Positions 15,464-25,300 of a stretch of DNA of 64,000 bases are shown here, in pieces. The translations under genes and the position numbers were made by a program. Position 1 is the stretch's first letter. Each line of letters opens with the position of its first letter. The stretch is from Roseimaritima multifibrata. Lineage in GTDB: Bacteria > Planctomycetota > Planctomycetia > Pirellulales > Pirellulaceae. Location of the stretch: positions 558,001 through 622,000 of the forward strand of contig NZ_CP036262.1 in the NCBI RefSeq assembly GCF_007741495.1. The letters are read 5' to 3'. The notes beneath the pieces are model-generated. The model was not told the origin of the DNA. It worked only from the letters and a program-made list of their open reading frames with translations, and made no database searches.

Positions 15464-15802
15464 TCAATCGGCCGCTGCAATCAAACGGGCAATTCGTCCC
15501 GAATGCCAAGGCGGATACGAAGCGGCTTTGCGCTGAACGAGAAACCTGACGTCGAACCGTTCTGTCAGGAAGTTCAATAGCGATTTTGCCTTTGCCAGTG
15601 ACTTCTCACTAAACTTGATATTCGCAATCGGCACTTCGATACAAAACGTGAAGAAGCAAAATTCACGCAGGATAATGCGTGACCATTCCACCTGAATGTG
15701 GTCTTCAATCGCTGCGAACTCCTTCTCGATACAAGCATCCCTCTCTAAACAAAAACACTTCAAGCAACGGTGCTTGGTAACACAACCCAATTTTTCGGGC
15801 AA
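15464..15802 (-). CDS. Hypothetical ORF, possibly part of a decayed gene
   Basis: 112 codons on the minus strand with no recognisable domain. A second minus-strand frame overlaps upstream (15705-15950; contains KLRGDSAPRLETKHLV and ALARKIGLCYQAPLLEVFLF) and the two could be one gene broken by a frameshift near 15710-15800. Neither has a convincing ribosome-binding site. Apart from this, 15453-16008 holds nothing I can identify. Confidence 0.25.
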   Translation of the reverse strand: MPEKLGCVTKHRCLKCFCLERDACIEKEFAAIEDHIQVEWSRIILREFCFFTFCIEVPIANIKFSEKSLAKAKSLLNFLTERFDVRFLVQRKAASYPPWHSGRIARLIAAAD

Positions 15803-16008
15803 GCGCGGTCAACGGTTGCACGTCGTCGTTTGGTTTGATTGAGTGCTTGGACCACAATTGAAACTCGTCGAATTGTCTGACCAAATGTTTGGTTTCTAAG
15901 CGGGGTGCCGAGTCGCCGCGCAGCTTGACACTGGATCGACCATCGGCCAAGTGATTCCTGAAATCGTCGTAACCTATGAGGAACCGACAAGCACGGCATG
16001 CGAACCTG

Positions 16009-16620
16009 TCACAGGATCGTCACTGGTCCCCCGATGAATTGGTATACCACCAGTCCCACGGTCGTGAAGGAAATCGCGATGGCAGCACCGGCGACCAAAC
16101 CGTCTTTTGCCATCAAAGCAATCGCAAACGCGGCAATCGCAGCGCCCGCCAAGTTCGCACTAAACGGTATGAATTCTAAGATGGGCGTTGCCATTGCGAC
16201 CAAGATACATGCGACCGCAATCAGCGTCGTGCCAGCGTGATTGACCAGCCACTGGAGTCTTGGCTTGGTGATGCGATCCAGCCAGTGCGCCGGCTTGCGT
16301 AGCCAAGAGACCATCTTTCTGGCCCGCTTTGCCTTCAACTGCCTGCGTTCCATCCAGGCTGGGATCCAAAGGTGGTCGCGATGCATGACAATCTGACTGG
16401 CAACGACAATGACCAGCAGTCCCAGAACCACAGGAACACCTGGAATATCCGCTGGCCCGGGCACCAACATGATGAAACCAATCAATAGAAGCACCGGCGC
16501 AAAACTATGCTGTCCGAGCACGTCCATCACGTTGCCAAACGTCAGTGGGTCGTGCTGGTCCGCAGCCTCGTCTAGTTGGTCCAAAACGTCTTCGGTGGGA
16601 TGAATGGATGATGCAGGCAA
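16009..16620 (-). CDS. ExoD-family membrane protein
   Basis: 203 residues starting with TTG at 16620 behind AAAGGAA seven bases upstream; no ATG gives a better start. The N-terminal region (TFGNVMDVLGQHSFAPVLLL) and the following GLLVIVVASQIVMHRDHLWIP are typical of ExoD (PF06055). Hydrophobic segments lie near residues 40-75 and 130-200, with a basic linker (ERRQLKAKRARK) between. ExoD was named for a Rhizobium exopolysaccharide mutant, but its molecular role is unknown. The gene follows the DUF421 gene by 17 bp on the same strand, so the two form an operon of small envelope proteins. Confidence 0.88.
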   Translation of the reverse strand: MPASSIHPTEDVLDQLDEAADQHDPLTFGNVMDVLGQHSFAPVLLLIGFIMLVPGPADIPGVPVVLGLLVIVVASQIVMHRDHLWIPAWMERRQLKAKRARKMVSWLRKPAHWLDRITKPRLQWLVNHAGTTLIAVACILVAMATPILEFIPFSANLAGAAIAAFAIALMAKDGLVAGAAIAISFTTVGLVVYQFIGGPVTIL

Positions 16621-16637
16621 TGAACCGTTCCTTTGAA

Positions 16638-17198
16638 TTACACATTAGGCGTCCCGTCGATGCCCAGATTTCTCAACTCTTCGGCCGATGCGGGGCCTTC
16701 CGGGATGACCGATAGCGTTCCTTCGGTTTCGATAACGACTGCTGCCACTTCGCTGGGCTGGGCAATTTTGCTTTGACGCATCGCTGCAAGAATCTCTTCC
16801 TTCGTTACACGCTGCTTCTTCATGGCTTCACGGAGACAACGCCCCTGAAAGAAGACTAATGCGGGTTCGGACTTGACCAGTTTTGAATACCATCGGTAGC
16901 GGACGGCAAGCCAAGTCGAGACGAGCTGCAGGAGGACCAATAGCCCCAAGGCGGTGATCCCTTGGACAAGTGATACGCTCTGTGACGTGAGCGCCGAAGC
17001 CAGCGTCGACCCCAGTGCAATCGTCACGATGAAGTCGAACGCATTCATTTTTGAAAGCGTTCGCTTGCCGCTAACCCGTAAGATCAGGATCAACGCCGCG
17101 TAGCCGATCGTGCCAAGTACCAGCGTTCGAACGACCGGTGCCCACCCATCGAAAAACATTTTGCCGCTGATAAAGTTGGCCAACAATGTCGTCTCCAT
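16638..17198 (-). CDS. DUF421 (YetF-like) membrane protein
   Basis: 186 residues, ATG at 17198. Three transmembrane segments fall in the first 100 residues. The second contains the family signature RVSGKRTLSKMNAFDFIVTIALGS (split here as RVSGKRTLSKMN then FDFIVTIALGS). A soluble DUF421 domain follows with LVKSEPALVFFQG and REAMKKQRVTKEEILAAMRQ, ending in VIPEGP. DUF421 proteins such as YetF are inner-membrane proteins of unclear function. Operon with the downstream exoD-like gene. A pair of tandem short palindromes at 17308-17341 lies 110-143 bp upstream and may control it. Confidence 0.88.
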   Translation of the reverse strand: METTLLANFISGKMFFDGWAPVVRTLVLGTIGYAALILILRVSGKRTLSKMNAFDFIVTIALGSTLASALTSQSVSLVQGITALGLLVLLQLVSTWLAVRYRWYSKLVKSEPALVFFQGRCLREAMKKQRVTKEEILAAMRQSKIAQPSEVAAVVIETEGTLSVIPEGPASAEELRNLGIDGTPNV

Positions 17199-17307
17199 GA
17201 TGGTTGACCCGATCTGTTTTCTTCATGAGATCGCTCGTCCTATCAATAAACCAGACAAACGCAAAAGTACCGTCGGCTAGACGGAGTCCCAATGCTTGCC
17301 GCCGCAG

Positions 17308-17341
17308 CCTAGACATCTAGGCCAGCCCTAGATATCTATGG
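17308..17341. promoter_or_regulatory. Two tandem short palindromes upstream of the DUF421-exoD operon
   Basis: CCTAGA-ca-TCTAGG at 17308-17321 is perfect. CCTAGA-ta-TCTATGG at 17327-17341 is the same dyad with an imperfect end. Their centres are 19 bp apart, about two helical turns, as for cooperative repressor or activator dimers. The gap lies upstream of the operon starting at 17198 and just downstream of the DUF892 gene. Function inferred. Confidence 0.4.
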
Positions 17342-17377
17342 CTATGACGCTCTTAGCAGATTTTGATGTTCAACTCT

Positions 17378-17890
17378 TTATGCCTGAGCGGCCGCTGAAT
17401 TGATCGACGATTCGGCAATCTGCGTTAGCTTCTTGTTGGCATCCCCCTCTTCTTGAAGAGTTTGCTGTAGGAGATCGGCAACGTCTTGGCGACCACATCG
17501 CTGGGCAAAGTTTCGCGCCGATCCGTAGCCAGCCATCTCATAGTGTTCGACTCGTTGTGCCGCCGCGATTAGCGCTGCATCCTTGATCGCCGCATCGCCC
17601 TTGGCCCCGATCATTTCGTCGCCTTCTGAGACCAGTCCTTTCATCGCGTCACACGTTTTACGTTTGGCTGACGCATCCAAGAGTTGAAAGGCTTCTTCAA
17701 GTCGATTGACATGTCCTTTGGTTTCGTCCAAATGGCCGCGGAAGGCTTGTTTCAACTCCGGCGACGAAGCGGCGTCGGCCATTTTGGGCAACGCATCCAC
17801 CAGCCTGCTTTCGGCGTCATACAGGTCTTGCAGTTGGTCGACAAGCAAGCATTCGAGTGAATCAAATTCGGTACTGGTAAAGAGTCCCAT
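17378..17890 (-). CDS. DUF892 (YciE/YciF) ferritin-like protein
   Basis: 170 residues from the ATG at 17890, preceded by AAGGAGC at a good distance; the longer open frame to 18037 has no support. MGLFTSTEFDSLECLLVDQL followed by QDLYDAESRLVDALPKMADAAS is the YciF-type start. Helical segments carry the metal-ligand pattern of DUF892: E near LYDAE, E/H in DETKGHVNRLEEAF, the HYEMAGY motif, and EEGDANKKL. These proteins form four-helix ferritin-like bundles induced by osmotic, heat or oxidative stress and are often found next to other stress genes. It lacks a signal peptide. Neighbouring genes on the same strand are well separated, so it is probably a single-gene unit. Confidence 0.9.
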   Translation of the reverse strand: MGLFTSTEFDSLECLLVDQLQDLYDAESRLVDALPKMADAASSPELKQAFRGHLDETKGHVNRLEEAFQLLDASAKRKTCDAMKGLVSEGDEMIGAKGDAAIKDAALIAAAQRVEHYEMAGYGSARNFAQRCGRQDVADLLQQTLQEEGDANKKLTQIAESSINSAAAQA

Positions 17891-18527
17891 TGGTTTGGCT
17901 CCTTGCTGAGGATGAAGAGTTTGACTGAAAACTTGTGTGTCAGAAACGCTGCAACTGACGTTCCAAAACCGCGGACCGGAGCCTCCGCACGTGATCATGA
18001 CTTGCCCCCACGCGACGAAGCGATAGAAGAACCACAACAGAAGTGCTGCGGAATCGCTTAAGCAAAAGCCGCCCCGTCATGCGGCTACACGAACTGCTTC
18101 CCATCAGACTCGATCGACGAGAATATTTTGCACAACGCTTGAGTGTTGGATTCCGATGTCGCAGGACCGATCTAATTGAGCGATGAGACACCAATGATGA
18201 TTCAGGATGACGGGATTCAACGCAATATGACCAGCGGTGCGAAAATGGGGCGATGCCCAATCGCCCCAGTGCATGCACGTGTGCGATCACCGTCATGGCG
18301 ATACCGGGATACGACAGAGACGCAGGCAATTGCAAGGTGTTCGGGAAAGGACGCATCAAACAGCTTTGAGTCCAAGAGAGACGGCGTGGTTGCTTGATGG
18401 TGTTACAGGACAAGCTGAAAGCGAAACCGTCGTGCCAACGGGCATAGCATTTGCTTCGGGCATGACCGGTATGAAGTGAGAACACCGAATTCACATATGC
18501 TCAGCATCTAAGCGATGGATTTTGCAA
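17891..18527. other. Intergenic stretch with one perfect hairpin
   Basis: No convincing gene in about 640 bp; the 184-codon minus-strand frame at 17940-18494 has no domain and unusual composition. A perfect 9-bp hairpin, TGGGGCGAT (18246-18254) and ATCGCCCCA (18260-18268) around gccca, has no U-tract, so it could be a small structured RNA or a factor-binding dyad. Confidence 0.4.
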
Positions 18528-18899
18528 ATGAGCGCCCTCTCCGCCTCGCAAATTCGCCCAGACTTGCGACGTGACCCAAACGCTCCTGCCAGGGTTTCAT
18601 TGCATGGATCATCGTCTGATCAGCAAGGACAAAAATCGCTGAACGTTGGATCGAAGGAGCGAAAGATTGCAACCTTCGGCGGCTCGGCTTTGGTTTTTGG
18701 CGGGACTGTCGCCGTGTTCTGCGGTAGCGGCTGCATCGCCTGTATCGCGGCGAGCGTTCTGCAGCAAAACGGGTTCGCAACTGTTCACGACCTGCCTGGC
18801 AGCGTGTCGGCATGGAAGAAAGCCGGCTTCGAGTTGGTGACATCGTCTGACGCAAAACCAATGACTCGTGAGACAAACAAACTAAAAACGGATTACTAG
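18528..18899 (+). CDS. Rhodanese-like fragment
   Basis: 123 residues from the ATG at 18528 (an in-frame TTG lies two codons upstream). Only the second half looks like a known domain: AVFCGSGCIACIAASVLQQN and GFATVHDLPGSVSAWKKAGF correspond to the active-site loop (Cys in CGSGCIA) and the C-terminal helix of a rhodanese. The upstream 50 residues are Ser/Arg-rich and do not resemble the N-terminal strands of the fold. A normal single rhodanese domain needs about 100 structured residues including the DxR/E motif, which is absent, so this is likely a truncated or decayed gene. It sits 55 bp upstream of the diheme cytochrome gene on the same strand. Rhodaneses transfer sulfane sulfur; activity here is doubtful. 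Confidence 0.5.
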   Translation: MSALSASQIRPDLRRDPNAPARVSLHGSSSDQQGQKSLNVGSKERKIATFGGSALVFGGTVAVFCGSGCIACIAASVLQQNGFATVHDLPGSVSAWKKAGFELVTSSDAKPMTRETNKLKTDY

Positions 18900-18954
18900 A
18901 TCCGGTGACTTACAGATTCCTCTATCTGATCTTTACTAACAAAGGAGAAGTTCA

Positions 18955-20505
18955 ATGTGCAAACGACTAAGTTGCTGGGCCGTAATGGCGGCCATGATCC
19001 TGACCGGCGGGTTGGCACCTGTCGCCGCACAACAGAGTGAAAAGCAAACTCCTAAGGAAGCTCCCGCAGGGGATGCTGTCGCCGACGCGCAGGCATCTCG
19101 AGAAGTTCCAGTCAAGCGGCCGGAGCAGAGAAAGAACGAACATGATCGCTCAGACGTCTTTGACGCTCGGAAAGCTTGGCCCTCGTCCCCGGTCTTCGAA
19201 AAACAGCCAAAGGAAGGAAAAATCTCGGGCTTTGATTTCTATCGCGATCCGCTGAACTCCGACCGACCATACCAAACGTTTGAGGAAATCTTCGAAAAGG
19301 AGAATGCTGGAAAGCCGAATGTAATGGAGGCCCAGCGAGCGTTCTTGGAGAGCCGCTACGTCTTGGAGCCACGATTCGACGCCAAGGCAACGATGTCGCG
19401 AGGGAAACCGCTATGCGTGGGGCCGACGGCGAGACTGCCGAACGGGATGACATGGGAACAGCTTACCGAGATGACGCCAGAGGAGATCCAGAAGCAAGGC
19501 GTCTTCCCCTATCCATCGCTCCCTCATCCGCTCCAAACCAACGGAGGTCAGGTCTTCCCGCGGATGCAGATCGATATGTTTCCACGATTGGAGCGATTTG
19601 ACGTGGACCACGACCTGCCCGAGGCGTTCTTGCCAGAATTCCCGCCCGCCATTTACCTCAACAGTCGGCCGGAACTGGGCGACGTCTCACGCGGTGAGGT
19701 CGTTTCGATCAACAACTACTACCGGCTGTTCAAGGACATACTGACACCCGTGCAACTCGACGGACTGCGCCTGCTTGTCACGCCATTTCCGCAGGAGGAG
19801 TTCAATCCAACCGATGACCGCAAGAGTGCTCAACCAAGCCTGGGCGTGACTTGCTTAGATTGCCATGTCAACGGCCACACGACCGGCCAGTTCCACCTCA
19901 ACCCGGACATGCGTCCCGAAGAGCGGCGGATGCGGCTGGACACGACCAGTTTGCGGGGAATGTTCAACCAGCAGATCCACGGGTCGAAACGGAGCCTGCG
20001 CAGTGTCGAGGACTTCACCGAGTTCGAGCAGCGGACAGCGTACTTCAACGGCGATGAAATCCACGCCATCAAGAAGGGAATGAACATCCTGGACAGGATT
20101 CAGGTCAGCCACATGGCTCAGATGCAGAATATGTTCGATTTTCCCCCTGCACCGAAGTTGGACCCGATTACCGGACGGCTTGATTCCAAAAAGGCGAGCG
20201 AAAGAGAACTCCGGGGTGAAAAATTGTTCTTCGGTAAGGCAGGGTGCGCCCTATGCCATCCAGCCCCCTTCTATCTGGACGACAAGATGCATGACCTTCA
20301 CCTGGAACGATTCCTCAAGAATGAACCGGGCGATGGACCGATCAAGACATTCACGCTGCGTGGTATTAAGGACAGCCCGCCCTACCTGCATGACGGTCGC
20401 TGTCTCACTCTGGAAGATACCGTCGAATTCTTCAACCTCGTTCAAGGACTAAAGATGACTTCTGAAGAGAAGAGCGATCTAGTCGCCTTTTTACGTTGTC
20501 TCTAA
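18955..20505 (+). CDS. Periplasmic diheme c-type cytochrome (cytochrome c peroxidase-like)
   Basis: 516 residues, ATG at 18955 behind AAAGGAGAAG. Signal peptide of about 26 residues ends in VAAQ. Two heme c attachment sites: CLDCH at residues 300-304 and CALCH at 431-435. The second lies in a GEKLFFGKAGCALCHPAPFY context and is followed by FTLRGIKDSPPYLHDGRCLT and LEDTVEFFN, the MauG/diheme peroxidase C-terminal pattern. The ~280-residue N-terminal part is Pro-rich and unassigned. In planctomycetes such proteins are often annotated cytochrome B6, which is misleading since they have no membrane helices. Likely role: periplasmic electron transfer or peroxide reduction; the exact reaction cannot be read from the sequence. 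Convergent with the porin gene downstream; both may use the hairpin at 20660-20697. Confidence 0.82.
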   Translation: MCKRLSCWAVMAAMILTGGLAPVAAQQSEKQTPKEAPAGDAVADAQASREVPVKRPEQRKNEHDRSDVFDARKAWPSSPVFEKQPKEGKISGFDFYRDPLNSDRPYQTFEEIFEKENAGKPNVMEAQRAFLESRYVLEPRFDAKATMSRGKPLCVGPTARLPNGMTWEQLTEMTPEEIQKQGVFPYPSLPHPLQTNGGQVFPRMQIDMFPRLERFDVDHDLPEAFLPEFPPAIYLNSRPELGDVSRGEVVSINNYYRLFKDILTPVQLDGLRLLVTPFPQEEFNPTDDRKSAQPSLGVTCLDCHVNGHTTGQFHLNPDMRPEERRMRLDTTSLRGMFNQQIHGSKRSLRSVEDFTEFEQRTAYFNGDEIHAIKKGMNILDRIQVSHMAQMQNMFDFPPAPKLDPITGRLDSKKASERELRGEKLFFGKAGCALCHPAPFYLDDKMHDLHLERFLKNEPGDGPIKTFTLRGIKDSPPYLHDGRCLTLEDTVEFFNLVQGLKMTSEEKSDLVAFLRCL

Positions 20506-20659
20506 TCATGAGAAATGAGACTTCCCCCAGTGAACCTGGGCAGTGAGCCAGTGTTGTCCGAAATGACCTCCGCCGCATTGCGTTCAGAAGCTCAGGCGAC
20601 ACACCTCCCGTCAACACGGATGACCACATGTTTGGACTGTGACGACGGTGGCTACATGA

Positions 20660-20697
20660 AAAAGCCTTGCGATTGCTTTCGCAAACGTAAGGCTTTT
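20660..20697. terminator. Bidirectional intrinsic terminator between cytochrome and porin 1
   Basis: Arms AAAAGCCTTGCG (20660-20671) and CGTAAGGCTTTT (20686-20697) pair with a single mismatch; runs of A before and T after give U-tracts in both directions. A relative with the same stem sequence follows porin 2 at 32450-32487. Confidence 0.8.
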
Positions 20698-20725
20698 CGT
20701 CGTCGAGATAACTGATTGTTGGTGG

Positions 20726-21751
20726 TTAGAAGTGATACTCGACACGGGTTACGAAACCGTCGAATGTGAAGTCGTCACTGAGGTCACGGTAGTTGCCCGC
20801 GTTGTTTTGTACCGCTCCGATCCAATCCTCTGTTTTGACTGTTCCCATCCACGAGTTGAACATGTAGCCCGCCGTGACTCGCAGTCCACAGCAATGCTGC
20901 CAGCCTGCTCCGACTTCCAGATCGAGCATTGAAACCATGCGGCCTGCATCCCATCCGGAGGAAACTCGAATTGGGTCAACGTTGCTTGAGTGCAGGTAGG
21001 ACGCGTCGAATTTGCCAGCCAACAAGCTGGCGTTTGTTTTGCCGTAAAGGAATGTACCGCGGCGCAAGTGATGCTCGATGTCGGCACCCAAGCGAAGGCC
21101 GGCACCGTTGAATTCAATGTCGCTTGTCACGGTTTCCGTCAGGCCCGCGCCGGTATAGACAACGCTCAGGTCCTGATCCAAACGACCGTATCGAGCACCG
21201 ATCGTTAGGTTCGCTGCCGTGCACGCGTTTGACAAGACAATAAATCGATAGTCTAAATCGGCAAGCTGGAAGTCGATGTCGTAGCTGCCAGAAGCGGAGA
21301 GAACATTTGCGGCGGCATTCGCTTCGTTTGGATGAACCAGCAACTTGGCCAACGAAAGAGGAGCGTTCACATCGACTTGATCGGATTGGCTGCTGCTGTA
21401 ACCGGTGTAGGACAACGAGAAACTGCTGCAGTGGTCGAGTGCTTTGGTCAGTCCCACGCGAAAGCCTAGCTCGGCTTCTGGATCCAGAATTCCGACGTCG
21501 CCTTGGGGTACGTTGCCATTGACCGGCAAAGCGTAGGAGATTTCGGCGTCGCGGGCGCGAAGGACGAGCAGTTCGCCAAAGACGCCAGAGCGATGAGCCC
21601 AGGCGGGCGTTTGATAAACGGGCGAACCGCTATTGAAAGCTGCCGGTTGGACGGCCGAACCGTTCAGGTCCACCGGCTCGTTTGCTGCAGCCAAACCGCT
21701 GTTCAACGCGAGCAAACCGAACATCGCGCCGAAAAGTGCTTTGATTTTCAT
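20726..21751 (-). CDS. Lpg1974-family outer-membrane beta-barrel porin, copy 1
   Basis: 341 residues, ATG at 21751 with AGGAAAAATC upstream. Signal peptide to about residue 23 (SGLAAANE). The rest has alternating-hydrophobic strands with family landmarks GELLVLRARDAEISYALPV, GFRVGLTKALDH, DLDYRF, IGARYGRLDQDL, GAGLRLGADIEHHL, LYGKTNASLLAGKFDASYL and terminal VTRVEYHF ending in Phe, the BAM recognition signal. This is the Legionella_OMP/Lpg1974 family (PF05150), abundant in Planctomycetes, presumed pore-forming outer-membrane proteins. A CC pair in WQHCCGLRVTAGYMFNSWMG is conserved in the second copy. Divergent from the giant exoprotein gene at 22385; nearly the same gene pair is repeated at 32519/33937. 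Confidence 0.9.
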   Translation of the reverse strand: MKIKALFGAMFGLLALNSGLAAANEPVDLNGSAVQPAAFNSGSPVYQTPAWAHRSGVFGELLVLRARDAEISYALPVNGNVPQGDVGILDPEAELGFRVGLTKALDHCSSFSLSYTGYSSSQSDQVDVNAPLSLAKLLVHPNEANAAANVLSASGSYDIDFQLADLDYRFIVLSNACTAANLTIGARYGRLDQDLSVVYTGAGLTETVTSDIEFNGAGLRLGADIEHHLRRGTFLYGKTNASLLAGKFDASYLHSSNVDPIRVSSGWDAGRMVSMLDLEVGAGWQHCCGLRVTAGYMFNSWMGTVKTEDWIGAVQNNAGNYRDLSDDFTFDGFVTRVEYHF

Positions 21752-21889
21752 GATTTTTCCTGATTATTATCCAAGCCGTTTCCTGTACAGCCTCGCCTGA
21801 TAAAGGCTGTTATCGGCAAGCCGCCTTGGGGGGCATTACACCACACGGTTTCCCTCTTACATTCGCTGTAACCGTGCGTTTCATATGAT

Positions 21890-22081
21890 TTGGTGCACCG
21901 CTCGCTAAGAGGAGAGGATGATTCCCAATTAATTTACGCAAGTCTGATAACTGCTACTCGGGGATCGCAATCGGGCATCCTCTTTGGGAAACCGGCAATG
22001 TTGGGCGATGAATTCGACGGCGATGAAGAGGGCGATCTTGAGTCGTTGGTCGATTTGATCGCGATGCGTTTGTCAAGCTGA
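21890..22081 (+). pseudogene. Relic of the C-terminus of a third giant exoprotein
   Basis: The open frame ends DEFDGDEEGDLESLVDLIAM then RLSS and stop (22007-22081). This matches the acidic tail and last residues of both giant proteins (SDEDEEDDLEQLVDLIALGL; DDDEEVDLEQLVDLIALGL), and the DNA is also alike (for example GTCGATTTGATCGC). No dockerin or other domain precedes it, and the N-terminal part of the frame has no homology, so it is a remnant, not a functional gene. It lies between porin 1 and giant 1. Confidence 0.7.
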
Positions 22082-22384
22082 AATTTAATAAAACGATTTA
22101 AAAGACTAGCTTTTGCAAATCCCGCACTTTACTATGCCTTCCCGGGTTGCCTGTATTGCGTAGTCCGCGAGCGGGGCATGTGGGCACGCCAGGTTTCACT
22201 TTGAAGACTCGAACGGACGCTAAAGTCCGCGCATCTATTTACCGCATCAGCACCAGTGTCGTCTCTGCGAGCGTGCTCGCACCATCACGACTGCACCTGT
22301 TTCCTCGAATAATCCCACCTTCACATCAAGAGCAGCGTCTCAACAAGCGGCCTATCCGCTTCCAGCCCGTTGAGGAACATCGCC
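22082..22384. other. 5' region of giant gene 1
   Basis: About 300 bp without a gene. The first part is AT-rich (TTTAATAAAACGATTTAAAAG at 22084-22104) and is the likeliest promoter. An AGGA at 22373-22376 serves the ATG at 22385. Further upstream, the porin 1 5' region holds an inverted repeat CACGGTT/AACCGTG (21844-21850, 21870-21876) of unknown role. Confidence 0.4.
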
Positions 22385-25300
22385 ATGAAAAATAATAATC
22401 GTCGAAGAAATCGTATTCATTTGTCCAGTGCTGAGAAGCAACGTCGCGCGATTAGGCGTCGGCGGGAATCGAAACTGCGATTCGAAACCTTGGAAGATCG
22501 CCGGTTGCTGGCAACGTTTGCCGAGGCAGGTGCGATTCTAAATCTGGAATTAGAAGCCGGCGAATCGGTCGGCATTGTTGCGAATGCGAATACCTATGAA
22601 CTGACGATCACAGGTGGCACGGGAAATTGGACTGGAAGCAATAGCGGCAATGTCACCGGCGCCGGTAGCAACCCACTCACCGTCACGGCGGCCGGTCAGA
22701 TCCAGTTTGATACGATCAACATCACAGATGCCGGCACAAACGCGAATACGTCGGTAACATTTGATGGCGGTGTCGGTGATTACACAGATGCCTTCTCCAT
22801 TGCGCTGACCGACGCCCTCGCCGGCAATATCACCTTCGCGGCCAACAGCAATTTTGATACAGCCGATGGGATCTTAACCGCTCAAACCACCGCTGCCATT
22901 ACCGTGAATGCCGGCGTAGGTGTGACGCAGACAAACGGAACGTTATCGCTGAGCGCGGGCACCAGCATCACGGCGCCTGGAATTGACAATGGGATAGCAG
23001 ATATCACGGCACCAACCATTTCACTTGCTGCTGGTGGAACTGCGGCGATTGGCAACAGTGCCGCCAATCGCGTGGAAGTGGATGCTGGAACACTGAACGC
23101 AACGACTGTGGGAAATCACATTTGGCTGGCAGACACAGCGGGTGGTGTTGCGCTCGGGAACCTGGATGCTGGCAGTGCGATGATCCTGCTGGACGTCAAC
23201 GGCCCCATCACCGATGGTAACGGGCCTGCAGTGAACTTGACCGCAGGCAATGGAGTCAACCTGACGACCACCGGGCCTGGTAGCGCAATCGGTACGGTTG
23301 GTGATCCGATCGAGACCGCGATCGGGGCGCTCTCGGCGACGACTAACGATGGGGGCATCTTTGTTGCCGATTCAAATGCCCCGGGACTGATCGTCAACGC
23401 CGTCGTGGCCAAACAGGGTGGCAAAACTCCGTTCATCGGCGGCAGCAATGAGGTTGTGGTGGACCTTCCAGCGGTCAGCGGTACCCATGACGTTTCCATT
23501 ACCGCTCAGGGACCCGTCATGCTCAACAGCGTTGTCGCCCCGGACGCGGTGACGCTTAGCTCCGCAACCGGCGTCATTCTGGACATGAACCAGGAAGCGA
23601 ACGATATCCTTGCCCAAAGCGTGACCCTGATCGCCGATGGTGCGGTCGGCCAAATCACCGACCCGATTGAAATGACGGTCGAGCGTTTCAGTGCCAACAC
23701 GACCGACGGCGATATTTTCCTTTCGCAAGGAATCGTCGGTACGGCGACATCTGTTGTTGCGGGTGGCGCAAACAATGATGTGGTGGTGAAAAGTGCAGCG
23801 GAAACCTTGCGAATCAAGGTCATCGCAGCACAAGGAAACGTCACCGTGCGGAACGCCGTTGGATCTTTATTAGATGACAACGGTGGAGCGGTAAATATCT
23901 CCGGACAGGTCGTCGACTTGTCGGGAGCGACCGGCATTGGAACTACCGGTGATCCGCTGGAGACAACCGCTGTCGATCTGGTCGCAACCGTCACGGATTC
24001 AGCTGCTCCTATTTTCATCGCGGAGACGAACGGACTCAATTCGGTCGCGGCCAAAACCAACGCTGGCGACGTGACGATCACCTTCACCGGCGGGCCGCTT
24101 CAGTATACGGCAAGTACGGAAGTGCTTTCCGCATCCGGCGCAGCTGTGACCTTTGAGACAACGTCCGGAAATGTCAAATTAGACGTCGTCGACGCGGGAG
24201 CAGGCGACGTGATGGTCACTGCGCCCGGAGCGATCACAGATGACACTAGCGATAGCTTGCTGGACCTCCGCGGTGGGACGGTCACGCTGCTTGCGGGTAC
24301 CGGCATCGGTGCTTTGGGAAATGAAATCGACACGGAAGTTGCGACACTGATCGCGACGACCACAAGTGGAGGTGTCTTTATTCGAGAAACCAATGCACTT
24401 TCGTTGACTGCTTCGACGCTTGGCGGGGATATTGATGTACGCACCGCGACCGCTGACATGACCCTGGGGCAGGTCTCGGCGACTGGCCTGGTAACTCTGC
24501 ATGCCGGCGGCGCCATTCTGGACGGAAATGCTAACACCGACAATGTCTCAGCAGACACGCTGGACCTTGTCGCGTCGAGCGGAATTGGAACCGTCGGCGA
24601 TGGGCTGGAGACGTCGGTCAACGATCTGACGGCCAGCGGAGGCGCGGGCGGAGGGCTATTTCTTAGCAATAACAAAACGTTGACGCTAACTTCGGCGTCG
24701 GCAACCGGAGGGAACGTCTCCGTCGCGGCCGCCGGAAACCTGACGCTCGCCGGCGCGTTGACCGCGACCGGTCAGGATGTTGTGTTGTCTGCCATCGGCG
24801 AATTGATTGACATGAATGTCGTCGGCGATGATATCACCGCCAACCTCGCCACATTGAATGCGGCCAAAATCGGCGTCTCTGGCGACAAGATTGAAACCCG
24901 TCTAACAGGCATTACCGCGGCAACGACATCTGGCGGCATTTTCGTAAGCAACACCGGCACGAATCTTGCGCTAGTCGCGACGGCGCTTGGACAGTCGGCC
25001 AATATCGATATCAACACCACGGGCGATATCGTGTTGGATACGGCCACAGCGCAAGGGGACACGGTCAAGCTTCGAGCGGGCGGGGCGATTACCGACGGCA
25101 ACGATCCTCCGCCGCCCACCCAGGTCAACATCACCGCCAAGACGCTTGATATTGCCGCTCCCGGCGGCATCGCGACGACTTTTAATCCGTTGGAAGTGGA
25201 CGTGGATCAGGTTGCCACCGTGGACGGCGGAACGAACGGCGCCAGCGTGACCAATGCCGGCCCGCTGTTGCTGACCGAAGCAGCCATCCAATCTGCAGGT

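Noticed and set aside
17940-18494. 184-codon minus-strand open frame
   Set aside because: Ser/Arg/Leu-rich composition typical of out-of-frame translation; overlaps the upstream region of the DUF892 gene; no motif.
20306-20725. Additional small plus-strand gene at 20515-20715
   Set aside because: It runs through the terminator hairpin, has no ribosome-binding site and no homology.
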